This document shows positions 54,270-62,020 of a stretch of 63,513 nt of DNA, in pieces (positions within the stretch are counted from its first letter, which is position 1; each line of letters starts with the position of its first letter). The position numbers were made by a program, and so were the translations under genes. The DNA comes from Bacteroidales bacterium. Its GTDB lineage: Bacteria; Bacteroidota; Bacteroidia; Bacteroidales; F082. Under the pieces are notes generated by a model. It did not search any database. It was given only the letters and a program-made list of their open reading frames with translations, and was not told the DNA's origin. The DNA lies in contig JAKSNA010000012.1 of assembly GCA_024400295.1 (NCBI GenBank), positions 1 to 63,513 on the forward strand, in the 5' to 3' direction.

Positions 54270-55025
54270 GTGCAGGTGCGCAAAGGCAAGTACCCAGAAA
54301 GCGACTCCGATGAAGCCGTCAAAGCCGGTGAGAAAGCCACCACACAGATAGGGAAGGACGGCACCAACAAAGGCAAAATCTTCCGCTTCAACCCCGGCAA
54401 GCAGGAGAAGATCTTCCCGCCGAAACATCCGTACCTGCCGAAAGGGTGCGGAAACTGCGAGTACAAACTCAGTTACGATTCAAATAACGAGAAATGCAGG
54501 GCATGCCGTGCCATTAAGAAATGTATGGAACGCGCTCAAAAACTGACAAAGGAAACAGTAAAAGAGTACAAGAATGGATGGAAATTAGAAACCTACGCTA
54601 TTATTGACAAATCCACCGACGACTACAAGCGTATTGAAAAAACAGCGATGGATTTTGCGAAGAGAGGCGAGCAGGTGGTCATCACGCCCAAGTTCGACTC
54701 TCCGGAAAACTGTCCTGACTATGACAATATCTACGGCAGCTTGGAAGGCACGAAATACTACGGCAAATGCCCTGATTTCAAAGTGGGAAATGTTTGGTAC
54801 GAACACGAGGGATTTACAGGAAAGAACCCCAAAAGCTCATTCCGTAATATGTGCAATCACGGATTGAAGCAATCCGACAGAATTATTATTGAGGATTGTG
54901 GATTGACCGATGGGTATATGTATCGGAGCATTCTCAGTAGAGTAGTACGTGGGGAAAACATCAAAGAAGTTTGGATTCGTAAGGACAAGAAAATACGTGT
55001 GCTATATAAAGCAGAAAGCCAATGA
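54270..55025 (+). CDS. CdiA-type / phage-head-associated toxin fragment, 5' truncated
   Basis: About 251 residues from a GTG; the frame stays open upstream into the terminator, so the natural start is probably lost. A Lys/Gly-rich stretch with a four-Cys patch (GCGNCEYKLS, KCRACRAIKKC) is followed by IDKSTDDYKRIEKTAMDFAK, YGSLEGTKYYGKCPDF and the block WYEHEGF, HGLKQSDRIIIEDCGL, KEVWIRKDKKIRVLY. That last block is the pattern I know from CdiA C-terminal tRNA-nuclease-type domains and from C-terminal ends of MuF-like phage minor head proteins. It is separated from any secretion or phage gene, so it is likely a stranded toxin piece. Confidence 0.55.
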   Translation: MQVRKGKYPESDSDEAVKAGEKATTQIGKDGTNKGKIFRFNPGKQEKIFPPKHPYLPKGCGNCEYKLSYDSNNEKCRACRAIKKCMERAQKLTKETVKEYKNGWKLETYAIIDKSTDDYKRIEKTAMDFAKRGEQVVITPKFDSPENCPDYDNIYGSLEGTKYYGKCPDFKVGNVWYEHEGFTGKNPKSSFRNMCNHGLKQSDRIIIEDCGLTDGYMYRSILSRVVRGENIKEVWIRKDKKIRVLYKAESQ

Positions 55026-55308
55026 AATCAATCATCGGCTCCTGAATCAACGAATCCGCAGAATCGTTGGTGCAAAAATACATCTTTTTTTTAACATACA
55101 ACAAAAAAATTAAAAAAATGGAAAACCACAAAAAACATGGACGCGAACCAACTCATCAACGACATCCTCTCCGACAGGTGCGGGAAACCGCCGTCGCCTT
55201 CAACTTCATTGGCATCCTCCTGCTCCGCCGGATAAAAAAGTCATGCAACTGGCGCACGTTTTAGAAATAAAGTGCATCTTTGCGGCGTCAAAATAAAAAA
55301 ATAACACA

Positions 55309-55524
55309 ATGGTTACAATGACGGTACACTATGATGAGAGAAACAAAGACGCACAGTTTCTTACAAATATCATCAGATCAGTATCTTACATGAGAGTCGA
55401 AGATGTAAAAAACAAAGAAGAACAGTTTCTACAGGTCTCCTGACGACCTGAAGGCGGGAAGAGTGTTCGAGGCGAAAGACGGCAAGGATTTAATAGAACA
55501 ATGCTTGAAGAGGACGACAAGCTA
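55309..55524 (+). pseudogene. Frameshifted small antitoxin-like gene
   Basis: Start ATG 55309 reads MVTMTVHYDERNKDAQFLTN for 44 codons to TGA 55441. One base shift within GGTCTCCTGACGACC rejoins a frame reading SPDDLKAGRVFEAKDGKDL to about 55524, which looks like the natural C-terminus. A promoter-like CATCTTTGCGG precedes it (55275-55285). The MTVxYDxRN beginning resembles short antitoxins of Bacteroidota RelE-like modules; no toxin gene is adjacent. 55026-55308 upstream holds no supported gene. Confidence 0.4.
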
Positions 55525-55607
55525 ATCCTGCAATTTGCCAATACCATCACACATCCAGATCTCTTCAAATAGCGGGACCCCACCACGGAAACCCGTTTTT
55601 TTCTTTT

Positions 55608-56001
55608 TCAGAACCGCGGCGTCCTCTCCTTTATCGGCTCGACAAGATGCGGGTCGGCATGGTTGGCGTAGCGGGTCGTCAAGTTCAGGTCATAGTGGCC
55701 GTCGTGCTGCATCACTGTAAGCAGGTCGAGGTCCGTGTCGTTGGAGAGCAGGAATATGAGTTTGCGTTTCTCTTCGTCCACGTAGGTGACGATGCACGCG
55801 TGATGCCCGAACTTCTCGTAGTCGATGTACGCTCGGTCCATCGCCATTATGACCCCCTTGTTCAGGGTCTCCGGCTTGAGCATGAAGGAGTCGTTGGTGG
55901 CCGCGGACGTGAACGCCTGATTTGGAGGATTTTTGACTTGTCAAGCAATTTTTTCACCTGACCGTATAGCGGTTGTCCGAAAAAATCTGTACTTTCCCCA
56001 T
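55608..56001 (-). mobile_element. IS4-type transposase remnant with internal deletions
   Basis: Pieces of one transposase can be read on the minus strand. Start near 56001 gives MGKVQIF then, after a one-base frameshift in a T run, FGQPLYGQVKKLLDKSKILQI. After a deletion comes AATNDSFMLKPETLNKG and MAMDRAYIDYEKF (the Asp of the DDE site). After another deletion HHACIVTYVDEEKRKLIFLL, SNDTDLDLLTV appears, ending in unrelated sequence. These words belong to Bacteroidota IS4-family transposases (normally about 380-400 residues). No terminal inverted repeats recognised. Confidence 0.7.
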
Positions 56002-56038
56002 GTTATTTTTGATTTTTGTAGTACAGTAAAATAACACA

Positions 56039-56077
56039 AAGGGCTGAATTTCCAAACGGGAATCAGCCCTTATTTTT
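56039..56077. terminator. Hairpin with T run upstream of the IS remnant
   Basis: AAGGGCTGA/TCAGCCCTT stem extended by TTTCC/GGGAA, loop AAAC, followed by TATTTTT. Confidence 0.65.
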
Positions 56078-56111
56078 CGCCCTCAAAAAAGTTTTATCGG
56101 ACAGTAACAAA

Positions 56112-56150
56112 AAAAGGTGCACTAAAACTACAAGTCTCGGTGCACCTTTT
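56112..56150 (-). terminator. Terminator of the ornithine aminotransferase gene
   Basis: AAAAGGTGCAC at 56112-56122 pairs with GTGCACCTTTT at 56140-56150; 19 nt after the stop codon on the minus strand. Confidence 0.8.
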
Positions 56151-56169
56151 GTTTGAAAAATTATCGACT

Positions 56170-57399
56170 TTAGAACTCCATTATCGATTTCTTGATGATT
56201 TCAATGGCCTGACGGAGTTCGTCTTCGCTGATCACGAGAGGCGGAGCGAAGCGGATGATGTGCTGGTGCGTCGGTTTTGCCAGCAGGCCATTGTCGCGCA
56301 TCTTGAGACAGACGTCCCATGCTTCCTTACCGTTCATAGGCTTGATAATCACTGCGTTGAGCAAGCCTTTACCACGAACCTTCTGAATCATCGGGTGTTT
56401 GATCTTCATGATTTCCTCACGGAAGATCTTTCCGAGGTAATCGGCTTTTTCCATGAGGCCTTCGTCTTTGATGACCTGGAGGGCTGCCATCGACACTCTT
56501 GCCGCGACAGGGTTGCCGCCGAATGTCGAGCCGTGTTCGCCCGGTTTGATGTTCATCATGATGTAGTCGTCGGCGAGGACTGCCGATACCGGCACCACGC
56601 CGCCGCCGAGAGCCTTGCCGAGAATCAGCACGTCAGGACGGACGCCTTCGTGGTCACAGGCGAGCATCTTGCCCGTGCGGGCGATACCGCACTGAACCTC
56701 GTCGGCCATGAACAACACGTTGTATTTCTTGCAGATGTCGTAGCATTTCTTGAGGTAGCCTTCATCCGGGACATACACGCCGGCCTCACCTTGAATAGGT
56801 TCGACGAGGAAAGCGGCGATCTTCTTGCCGTCTTTCGCGAGGACCTGCTCCAAAGCGTCCGGGTCGTTGTAAGGGATGCGGATGAAACCAGGTGTCAGAG
56901 GGCCGTAGTTCGCGTACGAGTCGGGGTCGTTCGACATGGTGATGATGGTGATTGTGCGGCCGTGGAAGTTGCCTTCGCAGCACACGATGCATGTCTCGTC
57001 ATTCGGGATGCCCTTGCAGACGGTGCCCCAGCGGCGTGCGAGCTTCAGAGCCGTCTCGTCGGCCTCGGCGCCTGTGTTCATCGGCAGCACCTTGTCGTAG
57101 CCGAAATATTCCGTCACATATTTCTCCCACGGACCGAGAGCGTCGTTGTAGAAAGCACGCGAGCTTAAAGTCAGTCTCTCCGCCTGGTCGGTCATCGCCT
57201 TGATGATCGCCGGGTGGCAATGTCCCTGGTTAACAGCCGAATAAGCTGATAAAAAGTCGAAATATTCTTTTCCTTCAACGTCCCACACCTTGGCGCCTTT
57301 GCCTTTCGCGAGGACTACCGGAAGCGGATGATAGTTGTGAGCGCCGTATTTAGCCTCCAACTCCATCGCATACTGAGAAGTCATTTTTTCTTCTGCCAT
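56170..57399 (-). CDS. rocD: Ornithine-oxo-acid transaminase
   Basis: 409 residues, class III PLP aminotransferase of full length. Key parts: [85 protein letters not shown] and the PLP lysine in [16 protein letters not shown] (about Lys255), [11 protein letters not shown]. It interconverts ornithine plus 2-oxoglutarate and glutamate semialdehyde plus glutamate. Whether it works with the PPAD-like enzyme in arginine metabolism cannot be judged. Confidence 0.93.
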   Translation of the reverse strand: MAEEKMTSQYAMELEAKYGAHNYHPLPVVLAKGKGAKVWDVEGKEYFDFLSAYSAVNQGHCHPAIIKAMTDQAERLTLSSRAFYNDALGPWEKYVTEYFGYDKVLPMNTGAEADETALKLARRWGTVCKGIPNDETCIVCCEGNFHGRTITIITMSNDPDSYANYGPLTPGFIRIPYNDPDALEQVLAKDGKKIAAFLVEPIQGEAGVYVPDEGYLKKCYDICKKYNVLFMADEVQCGIARTGKMLACDHEGVRPDVLILGKALGGGVVPVSAVLADDYIMMNIKPGEHGSTFGGNPVAARVSMAALQVIKDEGLMEKADYLGKIFREEIMKIKHPMIQKVRGKGLLNAVIIKPMNGKEAWDVCLKMRDNGLLAKPTHQHIIRFAPPLVISEDELRQAIEIIKKSIMEF

Positions 57400-57438
57400 G
57401 ATTGTAATTTTTTAAAAATTATTTTTAATTTATGACCG

Positions 57439-57446
57439 CAAAATTA
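57439..57446 (-). promoter_or_regulatory. -7 box (TAATTTTG) of rocD
   Basis: TAATTTTGCGG on the minus strand, 39 nt before ATG 57399. Confidence 0.6.
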
Positions 57447-57512
57447 AGTATTTTTTCAAATCAAAGGCTAATTTTTGAAAATATTTTTTACCTTATGCAC
57501 AAGAAAATTTAA

Positions 57513-57520
57513 TATTTTTG
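57513..57520 (+). promoter_or_regulatory. -7 box (TATTTTTG) of yicC-nadD
   Basis: TATTTTTGCG, 16 nt before ATG 57537. Confidence 0.65.
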
Positions 57521-57536
57521 CGAAAATTTTTCAGAT

Positions 57537-58406
57537 ATGATTCATTCGATGACAGGCTACGGCAAGGCCGAGCAACTTTATAATACCAATAACATCTGTG
57601 TTGAAATAAAGACGTTGAACAGCAAGCAGTTAGACCTCTCCTTGAAACTTCCGCAAGAACTTAAGGCAAGCGAATTTGACTACCGCAATGAAATAGCGGC
57701 GGTTCTGCAAAGAGGTAAAGTCGATGCCACGATTACCATCACAAACACCGATGTCGCGCAGAACACACATATTGAGAAAGAGGTCGTTGCATCTTATTTT
57801 GAGCAAATCAATTCAATATCAAAGGAATACAACATTCCTGAAGCAAAAGACGTGGCTTCCATCGTCTTCAGGATGCCCGGAATCTTCGTCGCTCCGGTAC
57901 AGGATTATGATGATGAATTTCTTGCGAAAATCATGGAGACATTGGTTCAGGCGCTGGAGATGACAGACGATTTCAGGGCGAAAGAAGGCATTATTCTCAA
58001 GAAAGATCTGGTCAAGCGCGTCGAGCTGATTCTCGGCTATCTCGCTGAGGTTGAGCCGTTTGAGAAAAACCGTCACGAGATCATCAAAGGGAAACTCCAG
58101 AAAAACCTTCAGGAGCTGGCCTCCGGTGGGTACGACGAAAACCGTTTCGAGCAGGAGCTCATCTTCTATCTTGAGAAATTAGACATCACCGAAGAGAAGG
58201 TGCGTCTCCGCAAGCACTGCGACTACTTCATGGAAAGCATCGACGAGGAAGGCGCCGGCAAGAAACTCGGTTTCATCGCGCAGGAGATGGGACGCGAAAT
58301 CAACACCCTCGGTTCGAAAGCCAACGACGCTGACATCCAACGACTTGTGGTCAAGATGAAAGACGAACTCGAAAAAATCAAGGAACAGCTGTTTAATATT
58401 TTATAG
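57537..58406 (+). CDS. yicC: YicC-family endoribonuclease/stress protein
   Basis: 289 residues. MIHSMTGYGKAE at the N-terminus and the C-terminal DUF1732 part (EEGAGKKLGFIAQEMGREINTLGSKANDADI) are diagnostic. In E. coli YicC acts as an RNase that influences sRNA RyhB decay. Next gene is nadD after a repeat-filled 107-nt gap. Confidence 0.93.
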   Translation: MIHSMTGYGKAEQLYNTNNICVEIKTLNSKQLDLSLKLPQELKASEFDYRNEIAAVLQRGKVDATITITNTDVAQNTHIEKEVVASYFEQINSISKEYNIPEAKDVASIVFRMPGIFVAPVQDYDDEFLAKIMETLVQALEMTDDFRAKEGIILKKDLVKRVELILGYLAEVEPFEKNRHEIIKGKLQKNLQELASGGYDENRFEQELIFYLEKLDITEEKVRLRKHCDYFMESIDEEGAGKKLGFIAQEMGREINTLGSKANDADIQRLVVKMKDELEKIKEQLFNIL

Positions 58407-58415
58407 TGTTAAGTG

Positions 58416-58508
58416 TTGAGAGTTGAGAGTGAAGTTGGGAACTCCACTCTCAACTCTCAAAACTCCACTCTCAACTCTCAAAACTCCACTCTCAACTCTC
58501 AAAACTCC
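58416..58508. repeat. 16-bp hairpin plus 21-bp tandem repeats between yicC and nadD
   Basis: TTGAGAGTTGAGAGTG (58416-58431) pairs perfectly with CACTCTCAACTCTCAA (58445-58460). The right arm belongs to a 21-bp unit repeated at 58441, 58462 and 58483 with a partial copy at 58504, ending just before the nadD ATG at 58514. Confidence 0.85.
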
Positions 58509-58513
58509 AAACT

Positions 58514-59089
58514 ATGAGAAAGGTCGGCCTTTTCTTCGGTTCGTTCAACCCGGTTCACAACGGTCATCTGATGCTCGCCAACTATCTGGCAGAATACGGT
58601 GATGTGGACGAGGTCTGGTTTGTGGTTTCGCCGCAGAATCCGTTCAAGGACAAGAAGACGCTGCTCGACGACCGGCACCGGCTGCGCATGGTGGAACTTG
58701 CCGTCGAAGGCGACGAGCGATTTCAGGTCTGCGACATCGAGTTTTACATGCCGAAGCCGTCATACACTATCGACACGCTGGCGAAGCTCCACGAGCGTTA
58801 CCCGAGCTATGACTTTCACCTGATCTGCGGGATGGATAACATCGAGAGATTCACCAAATGGAAGAACTACGAAGTGATTCTGGAGTATTACCATCTACTC
58901 GTCTATCCGCGCAAAGGATACAATACCAATGAGTTGGTCAATCATCCGTCGGTAAGGGTCATCGACGCGCCGGAGATCGAGGTCTCATCGACATTCATCA
59001 GGAAAGCCATTTCGGAAGGCCGTGACGTGAGGTATTTCGTTCCGGAAAAGGTTTATAAATACATTGACGAGATGAGGTTTTATAAGTGA
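58514..59089 (+). CDS. nadD: Nicotinate-nucleotide adenylyltransferase
   Basis: 191 residues. GLFFGSFNPVHNGHLMLAN holds the T/H-x-G-H motif (His15, His18), VVSPQNPFKDK, CGMDNIERFTKWKN and the C-terminal SSTFIRKAI motif are typical of NadD. It makes nicotinate adenine dinucleotide in NAD synthesis. Its last 13 codons and the sequence behind them are repeated twice further downstream (60567, 61233). Confidence 0.95.
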   Translation: MRKVGLFFGSFNPVHNGHLMLANYLAEYGDVDEVWFVVSPQNPFKDKKTLLDDRHRLRMVELAVEGDERFQVCDIEFYMPKPSYTIDTLAKLHERYPSYDFHLICGMDNIERFTKWKNYEVILEYYHLLVYPRKGYNTNELVNHPSVRVIDAPEIEVSSTFIRKAISEGRDVRYFVPEKVYKYIDEMRFYK

Positions 59090-59160
59090 AAAGTTTGTAA
59101 AGTTTATAAAGTTGAAAGTTCATAAAGTTTGAAAGTGGCGATTCCGGGTCAGGAAAATTT
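59045..59160 (+). repeat. nadD 3'-end repeat, copy A (native)
   Basis: Runs from GAAAAGGTTTATAAATACAT in nadD across the stop into AAAGTTTGTAAAGTTTATAA-type words and ends at GTCAGGAAAATT. Two more copies: B at 60567-60680 and C at 61233-61280. Confidence 0.9.
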
Positions 59161-59206
59161 TTTCAGAAAAAATCGCAGGCTGTGTGAAAAATTATTACTT
59201 TTGCAG
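59158..59206 (+). repeat. Promoter-bearing repeat, copy 1
   Basis: TTTTTTCAGAAAAAATCGCA then ...AAATTATTACTTTTGC; the second copy is at 61970-62018. It contains a TTTTTTC-A-GAAAAAA dyad and ends with a promoter box. Confidence 0.85.
59196..59203 (+). promoter_or_regulatory. -7 box (TACTTTTG)
   Basis: Lies 110 nt before the ATPase ATG at 59314, with the 22-bp repeats inside the putative leader. Confidence 0.55.
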
Positions 59207-59214
59207 TATGATTT

Positions 59215-59281
59215 GAACATTTTGTTTTTGACTTTTAAACATTTTGTCTTGAACTTTTGAACATTTTGTTTTCGACTTTTG
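59215..59281 (+). repeat. Three tandem 22-bp repeats before the ATPase gene
   Basis: Units of GAACATTTTGTTTTTGACTT type begin at 59215, 59237 and 59259 (22-bp period). Iteron- or operator-like arrangement in the presumed leader. Confidence 0.75.
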
Positions 59282-59313
59282 TAGAAATTGTTATTTGTTA
59301 AACAATTGATAGT

Positions 59314-60501
59314 ATGGAATTTATACGCAATCATTGCGAGATAATAAAACGCCGTATAGAAGAGCCGAGATGTGCAATTCAGGTGTTGGTCGGACCGCGA
59401 CAAGTCGGAAAATCAACATTGATACAGCAGGTGCTTCGTGATACGGTTATTCCTTATGTCTCCGTAAGTGCTGACGCGGTCGGAAAAAACGACTTGAAGT
59501 GGATACATAATGTCTGGGAGTCGGTGCGTGCAAACATGAATATTAGCCAGAGTAAAGAATATCTGTTAGTGATTGACGAGATACAGAAAATAGAAAATTG
59601 GAGCGAGCAGGTCAAGTTGGAATGGGATTGGGACACGAGCCGCCGGTTGAACATCAAGGTTGTGCTTCTCGGAAGCAGCCGCTTGATGCTGATGAGCGGG
59701 CTGAAGGAGTCGTTGGCGGGACGTTTCGAGCTTGTCAGGATGGGGCATTGGTCGTTTCAGGAAATGAGGCAGGCTTTCGGTTTCGGCATCGAGCAATACA
59801 TCTATTTCGGCGGTTACCCGGGAGCGGCGAGATATGTCGGCGACGAACAAAGGTGGAAACGCTATGTCAAAGACAGCATCGTGAAACCGGCGATTGAAAA
59901 AGACGTTGTCATGACAAGCAACATATACAAGCCGGCGCTGATGAGGCAGCTTTTCATGATAGGCTGCAAATACTCGGCGGAGCTTCTCTCTCTGACAAAG
60001 GTGGTCGGGCAGTTGCAGGATGCCGGCAATGTCACGACAGCCGCTTCATACCTGAACATTCTGGAGGAGTGTCAGATGCTTTGCGGACTGCAGAAATATG
60101 CTTATGATGAAGCGAGGAAGTATAATTCGATTCCTAAATTCCAGGTTTTCAACAATGCTTTGCTCTCCGCCTTTCAGCGGCAGAACTTCGATTCGTCGCG
60201 TAAAGACCCGGAACTTTGGGGACGTTGGGTCGAGAGCTCCGTGGGCGCACACCTTGTTTCGCAGGCGGAAGAGAATGATTATCATGTTTTTTATTGGCGA
60301 AACAGAGACAAAGAGGTGGATTTTGTCGTCCTCGCCGACGAAGGTTGCATTGCGTTGGAGGTGAAATCCGGGCGCAGATGGTCGAACACAGGAATGGCGG
60401 AATTTGCGAAGGCGTTCAATCCGGTGCACTCCTACATCATAGGAACCGGCGGAATATCGTTGGAAGATTTCCTGTCGTGCAACGTCACCGATCTTTTGTA
60501 G
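59314..60501 (+). CDS. AAA_14 / DUF4143 ATP-binding protein
   Basis: 395 residues. Walker A VGPRQVGKSTLIQQV, Walker B YLLVIDEIQKIENWSEQ, sensor VVLLGSSRLMLMSG, LAGRFELVRMGHWSFQEM, YFGGYPGA, and a C-terminal nuclease-like domain (VESSVGAHLV, VFYWRNRDKEVDFVV, IALEVKSGRR). It is only distantly related to the ATPase at 16376. Cargo of the cassette between nadD 3'-end copies A and B; function not known. Confidence 0.88.
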   Translation: MEFIRNHCEIIKRRIEEPRCAIQVLVGPRQVGKSTLIQQVLRDTVIPYVSVSADAVGKNDLKWIHNVWESVRANMNISQSKEYLLVIDEIQKIENWSEQVKLEWDWDTSRRLNIKVVLLGSSRLMLMSGLKESLAGRFELVRMGHWSFQEMRQAFGFGIEQYIYFGGYPGAARYVGDEQRWKRYVKDSIVKPAIEKDVVMTSNIYKPALMRQLFMIGCKYSAELLSLTKVVGQLQDAGNVTTAASYLNILEECQMLCGLQKYAYDEARKYNSIPKFQVFNNALLSAFQRQNFDSSRKDPELWGRWVESSVGAHLVSQAEENDYHVFYWRNRDKEVDFVVLADEGCIALEVKSGRRWSNTGMAEFAKAFNPVHSYIIGTGGISLEDFLSCNVTDLL

Positions 60502-60566
60502 TTTGAAAAGCATCTTCGCTTAACCGCAAGGCTTATGTGAGGTTTTGAAAACGGTCACGCCATCTT

Positions 60567-60680
60567 GAAAGGTTTATAAATACATCGACGAGATGGGGTT
60601 TTATAAGTAAAAAGTTTGTAAAGTTCATAAAGTTGAAAGTTTATAAAGTTGAAAGTGGCGATTCCAGGTCAGGAAAATTA
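60567..60680 (+). repeat. nadD 3'-end repeat, copy B
   Basis: Reads GAAAGGTTTATAAATACATC, still coding KVYKYIDEMGFYK-stop in the nadD frame, and continues through the same non-coding tail to GTCAGGAAAATTA. About 1.5 kb from copy A. Confidence 0.9.
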
Positions 60681-60682
60681 TT

Positions 60683-60690
60683 TATTTTTG
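60683..60690 (+). promoter_or_regulatory. -7 box (TATTTTTG) of the rhuM-like gene
   Basis: TATTTTTGCAG, 26 nt before ATG 60717, directly after copy B. Confidence 0.65.
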
Positions 60691-60716
60691 CAGACGAAAT
60701 CTTTAATTTTTTTGAT

Positions 60717-61247
60717 ATGGAAAACAACAACAAATCTATCTTTTTTCAAAGCCAAAATATTGAAATACAAAGAAATGACAAGCATAACGACTCTTCGACC
60801 CTGACATACACAAGCAGGGATGGAAGTGTTGAATTGGAAGTCAAGTTCAAAGATGAGACGGTTTGGCTAAATCGCAGCCAAATGGCAGTGTTATTTGGAA
60901 GAGATTACAAAACTATTGCGAAGCATATTAACAATGCCTTAAAGGAGGAGCTTGAAGGAGAACCGGTAGTCGCAAAATTTGCGACACCCAAGAATTACGG
61001 TCGTGTTGAAGGTTACATTCAATCTCAAGAAATTGAATATTACAATTTGGACATGATTATGTCGGTCGGTTTTCGTGTGAAAAGTCGCGAAGGCGTTGAG
61101 TTCAGGAGATGGGCTAAAGATATTCTAAAGCAATATGTCATAAAGGGTTACGCCATAAACAAGCGGCAGCTTGACCATTACAATGAACTGAAGGATGTGG
61201 TGAAATTGATGTCGCGTGCGCTTCAGCTTCAGGAAAAAGCTTTATAA
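60717..61247 (+). pseudogene. RhuM-family protein, 3' truncated
   Basis: 176 residues from ATG 60717 (MENNNKSIFFQSQNIEIQRN). RhuM family core: VKFKDETVWLNRSQMAVLFG, DYKTIAKHINNALKEEL, VAKFATPKNYGRVEGYIQ, YYNLDMIMSVGFRVKSREG, FRRWAKDILKQYVIKGYAIN. Family members are usually about 330 residues; here the frame ends (QEKAL-stop) on entering nadD copy C at 61233, so the second half is missing. RhuM genes are typical cargo of genomic islands; role unclear. Confidence 0.82.
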
Positions 61248-61280
61248 ATACATCGACGAGATGAGGTTTTATAAGTGAAA
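61233..61280 (+). repeat. nadD 3'-end repeat, copy C
   Basis: GAAAAAGCTTTATAAATACA ... ATAAGTGAAA; short version lacking the AAAGTTTATAA tail. It truncates the RhuM gene. Confidence 0.88.
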
Positions 61281-61314
61281 GCGGTGGTTTTTAAAAAACG
61301 CAAACCAAACGAAA

Positions 61315-61719
61315 CTATTTTATCATCTTTGTAAAGTCAATCAAAGACAGTACTTCAACATGAGGAAAACTGACTGTTCGGAGCACGTCATAGTGACGGT
61401 CATTACTTACAATATACCGAGCATTTGCAGCAATGGCACAGTCAACGAATTTATTGTCATCAGGATCGGTTTTTATCAATTCAAATTTATAAAAAGGATT
61501 GTAAAACTCCACAAAAGGACTATTGACTACGGTTTTTACAACGATTTCCGCAAAATTGTGATTAAACAATCTTTCCAGAATTTCAACATATTCGTCGATT
61601 ATCTCATTTGAGACGCACAAGACATTTCTGCCTTCCGCAAGTGACAACCAAACATCATGAAATTTGCTATGTGGTGAAATAATCTGAACCAAACAGTTGG
61701 TATCCAAAACAATTCTCAT
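61315..61719 (-). CDS. PIN-domain toxin (putative toxin-antitoxin RNase)
   Basis: 134 residues. PIN signature: Asp6 in RIVLDTNCLVQ, Glu in NEIIDEYVEILE, TDPDDNKFVDCAIAANARYIVSNDRHYD with the acidic active-site residues. It belongs to the 'toxin component, PIN family' group. The antitoxin gene lies 5 nt upstream in the same operon. Confidence 0.88.
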   Translation of the reverse strand: MRIVLDTNCLVQIISPHSKFHDVWLSLAEGRNVLCVSNEIIDEYVEILERLFNHNFAEIVVKTVVNSPFVEFYNPFYKFELIKTDPDDNKFVDCAIAANARYIVSNDRHYDVLRTVSFPHVEVLSLIDFTKMIK

Positions 61720-61724
61720 AATCT

Positions 61725-61940
61725 TTATTTCAGCTTATGCAAATCCATTTTGTCAATTTCATCAAGCCGTTCTTGGTCAAGCTCCCCGGATTGCCACATT
61801 TCCTCAAGTTGTGTTTTCATCTGTGAAGAATAATGGCGATAAAGCACATCTTTAAGCTCAGCGAGGCCTCTTTGGGTGTTGTCAAGGGCAAACATCTTAA
61901 GCAGGTGAACCTGAATCGGATTAAAAACCGTTGCTTCCAT
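61725..61940 (-). CDS. Antitoxin partner of the PIN toxin
   Basis: 71 residues from ATG 61940 (MEATVFNPIQVHLLKMFALD); promoter box 18 nt upstream confirms it. FNPIQVHLLKMF and EEMWQSGELDQERLDEI are typical of the small antitoxins that precede PIN toxins in Bacteroidota. Confidence 0.8.
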   Translation of the reverse strand: MEATVFNPIQVHLLKMFALDNTQRGLAELKDVLYRHYSSQMKTQLEEMWQSGELDQERLDEIDKMDLHKLK

Positions 61941-61958
61941 TTTTTTCTGAATTTTTTG

Positions 61959-61966
61959 CAAAAGTA
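61959..61966 (-). promoter_or_regulatory. -7 box (TACTTTTG) of the PIN toxin-antitoxin operon
   Basis: TACTTTTGCAAAAA on the minus strand, adjacent to the repeat at 61970. Confidence 0.6.
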
Positions 61967-61969
61967 ATA

Positions 61970-62018
61970 TTTTTTCAGAAAAAATCGCAGGCTTCAGGAA
62001 AAATTATTACTTTTGCGG
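61970..62018 (+). repeat. Promoter-bearing repeat, copy 2
   Basis: Homologous to 59158-59206, with the difference GCTTCAGG for GCTGTGTG in the middle. Confidence 0.85.
62008..62015 (+). promoter_or_regulatory. -7 box (TACTTTTG) of the structured RNA / secreted gene
   Basis: TACTTTTGCGG; expected transcript start near 62021, 248 nt ahead of ATG 62269. Confidence 0.6.
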
Positions 62019-62020
62019 CT

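Noticed and set aside
55142..55240. Short frame starting MDANQLINDILSDRCG
   Set aside because: Ends after about 32 codons in low-complexity sequence with no similarity I can name; may be debris of the degenerate region.
56140..57168. 342-codon open frame antisense to ornithine aminotransferase
   Set aside because: Same artefact; the composition is skewed to His, Val, Arg and Asp.
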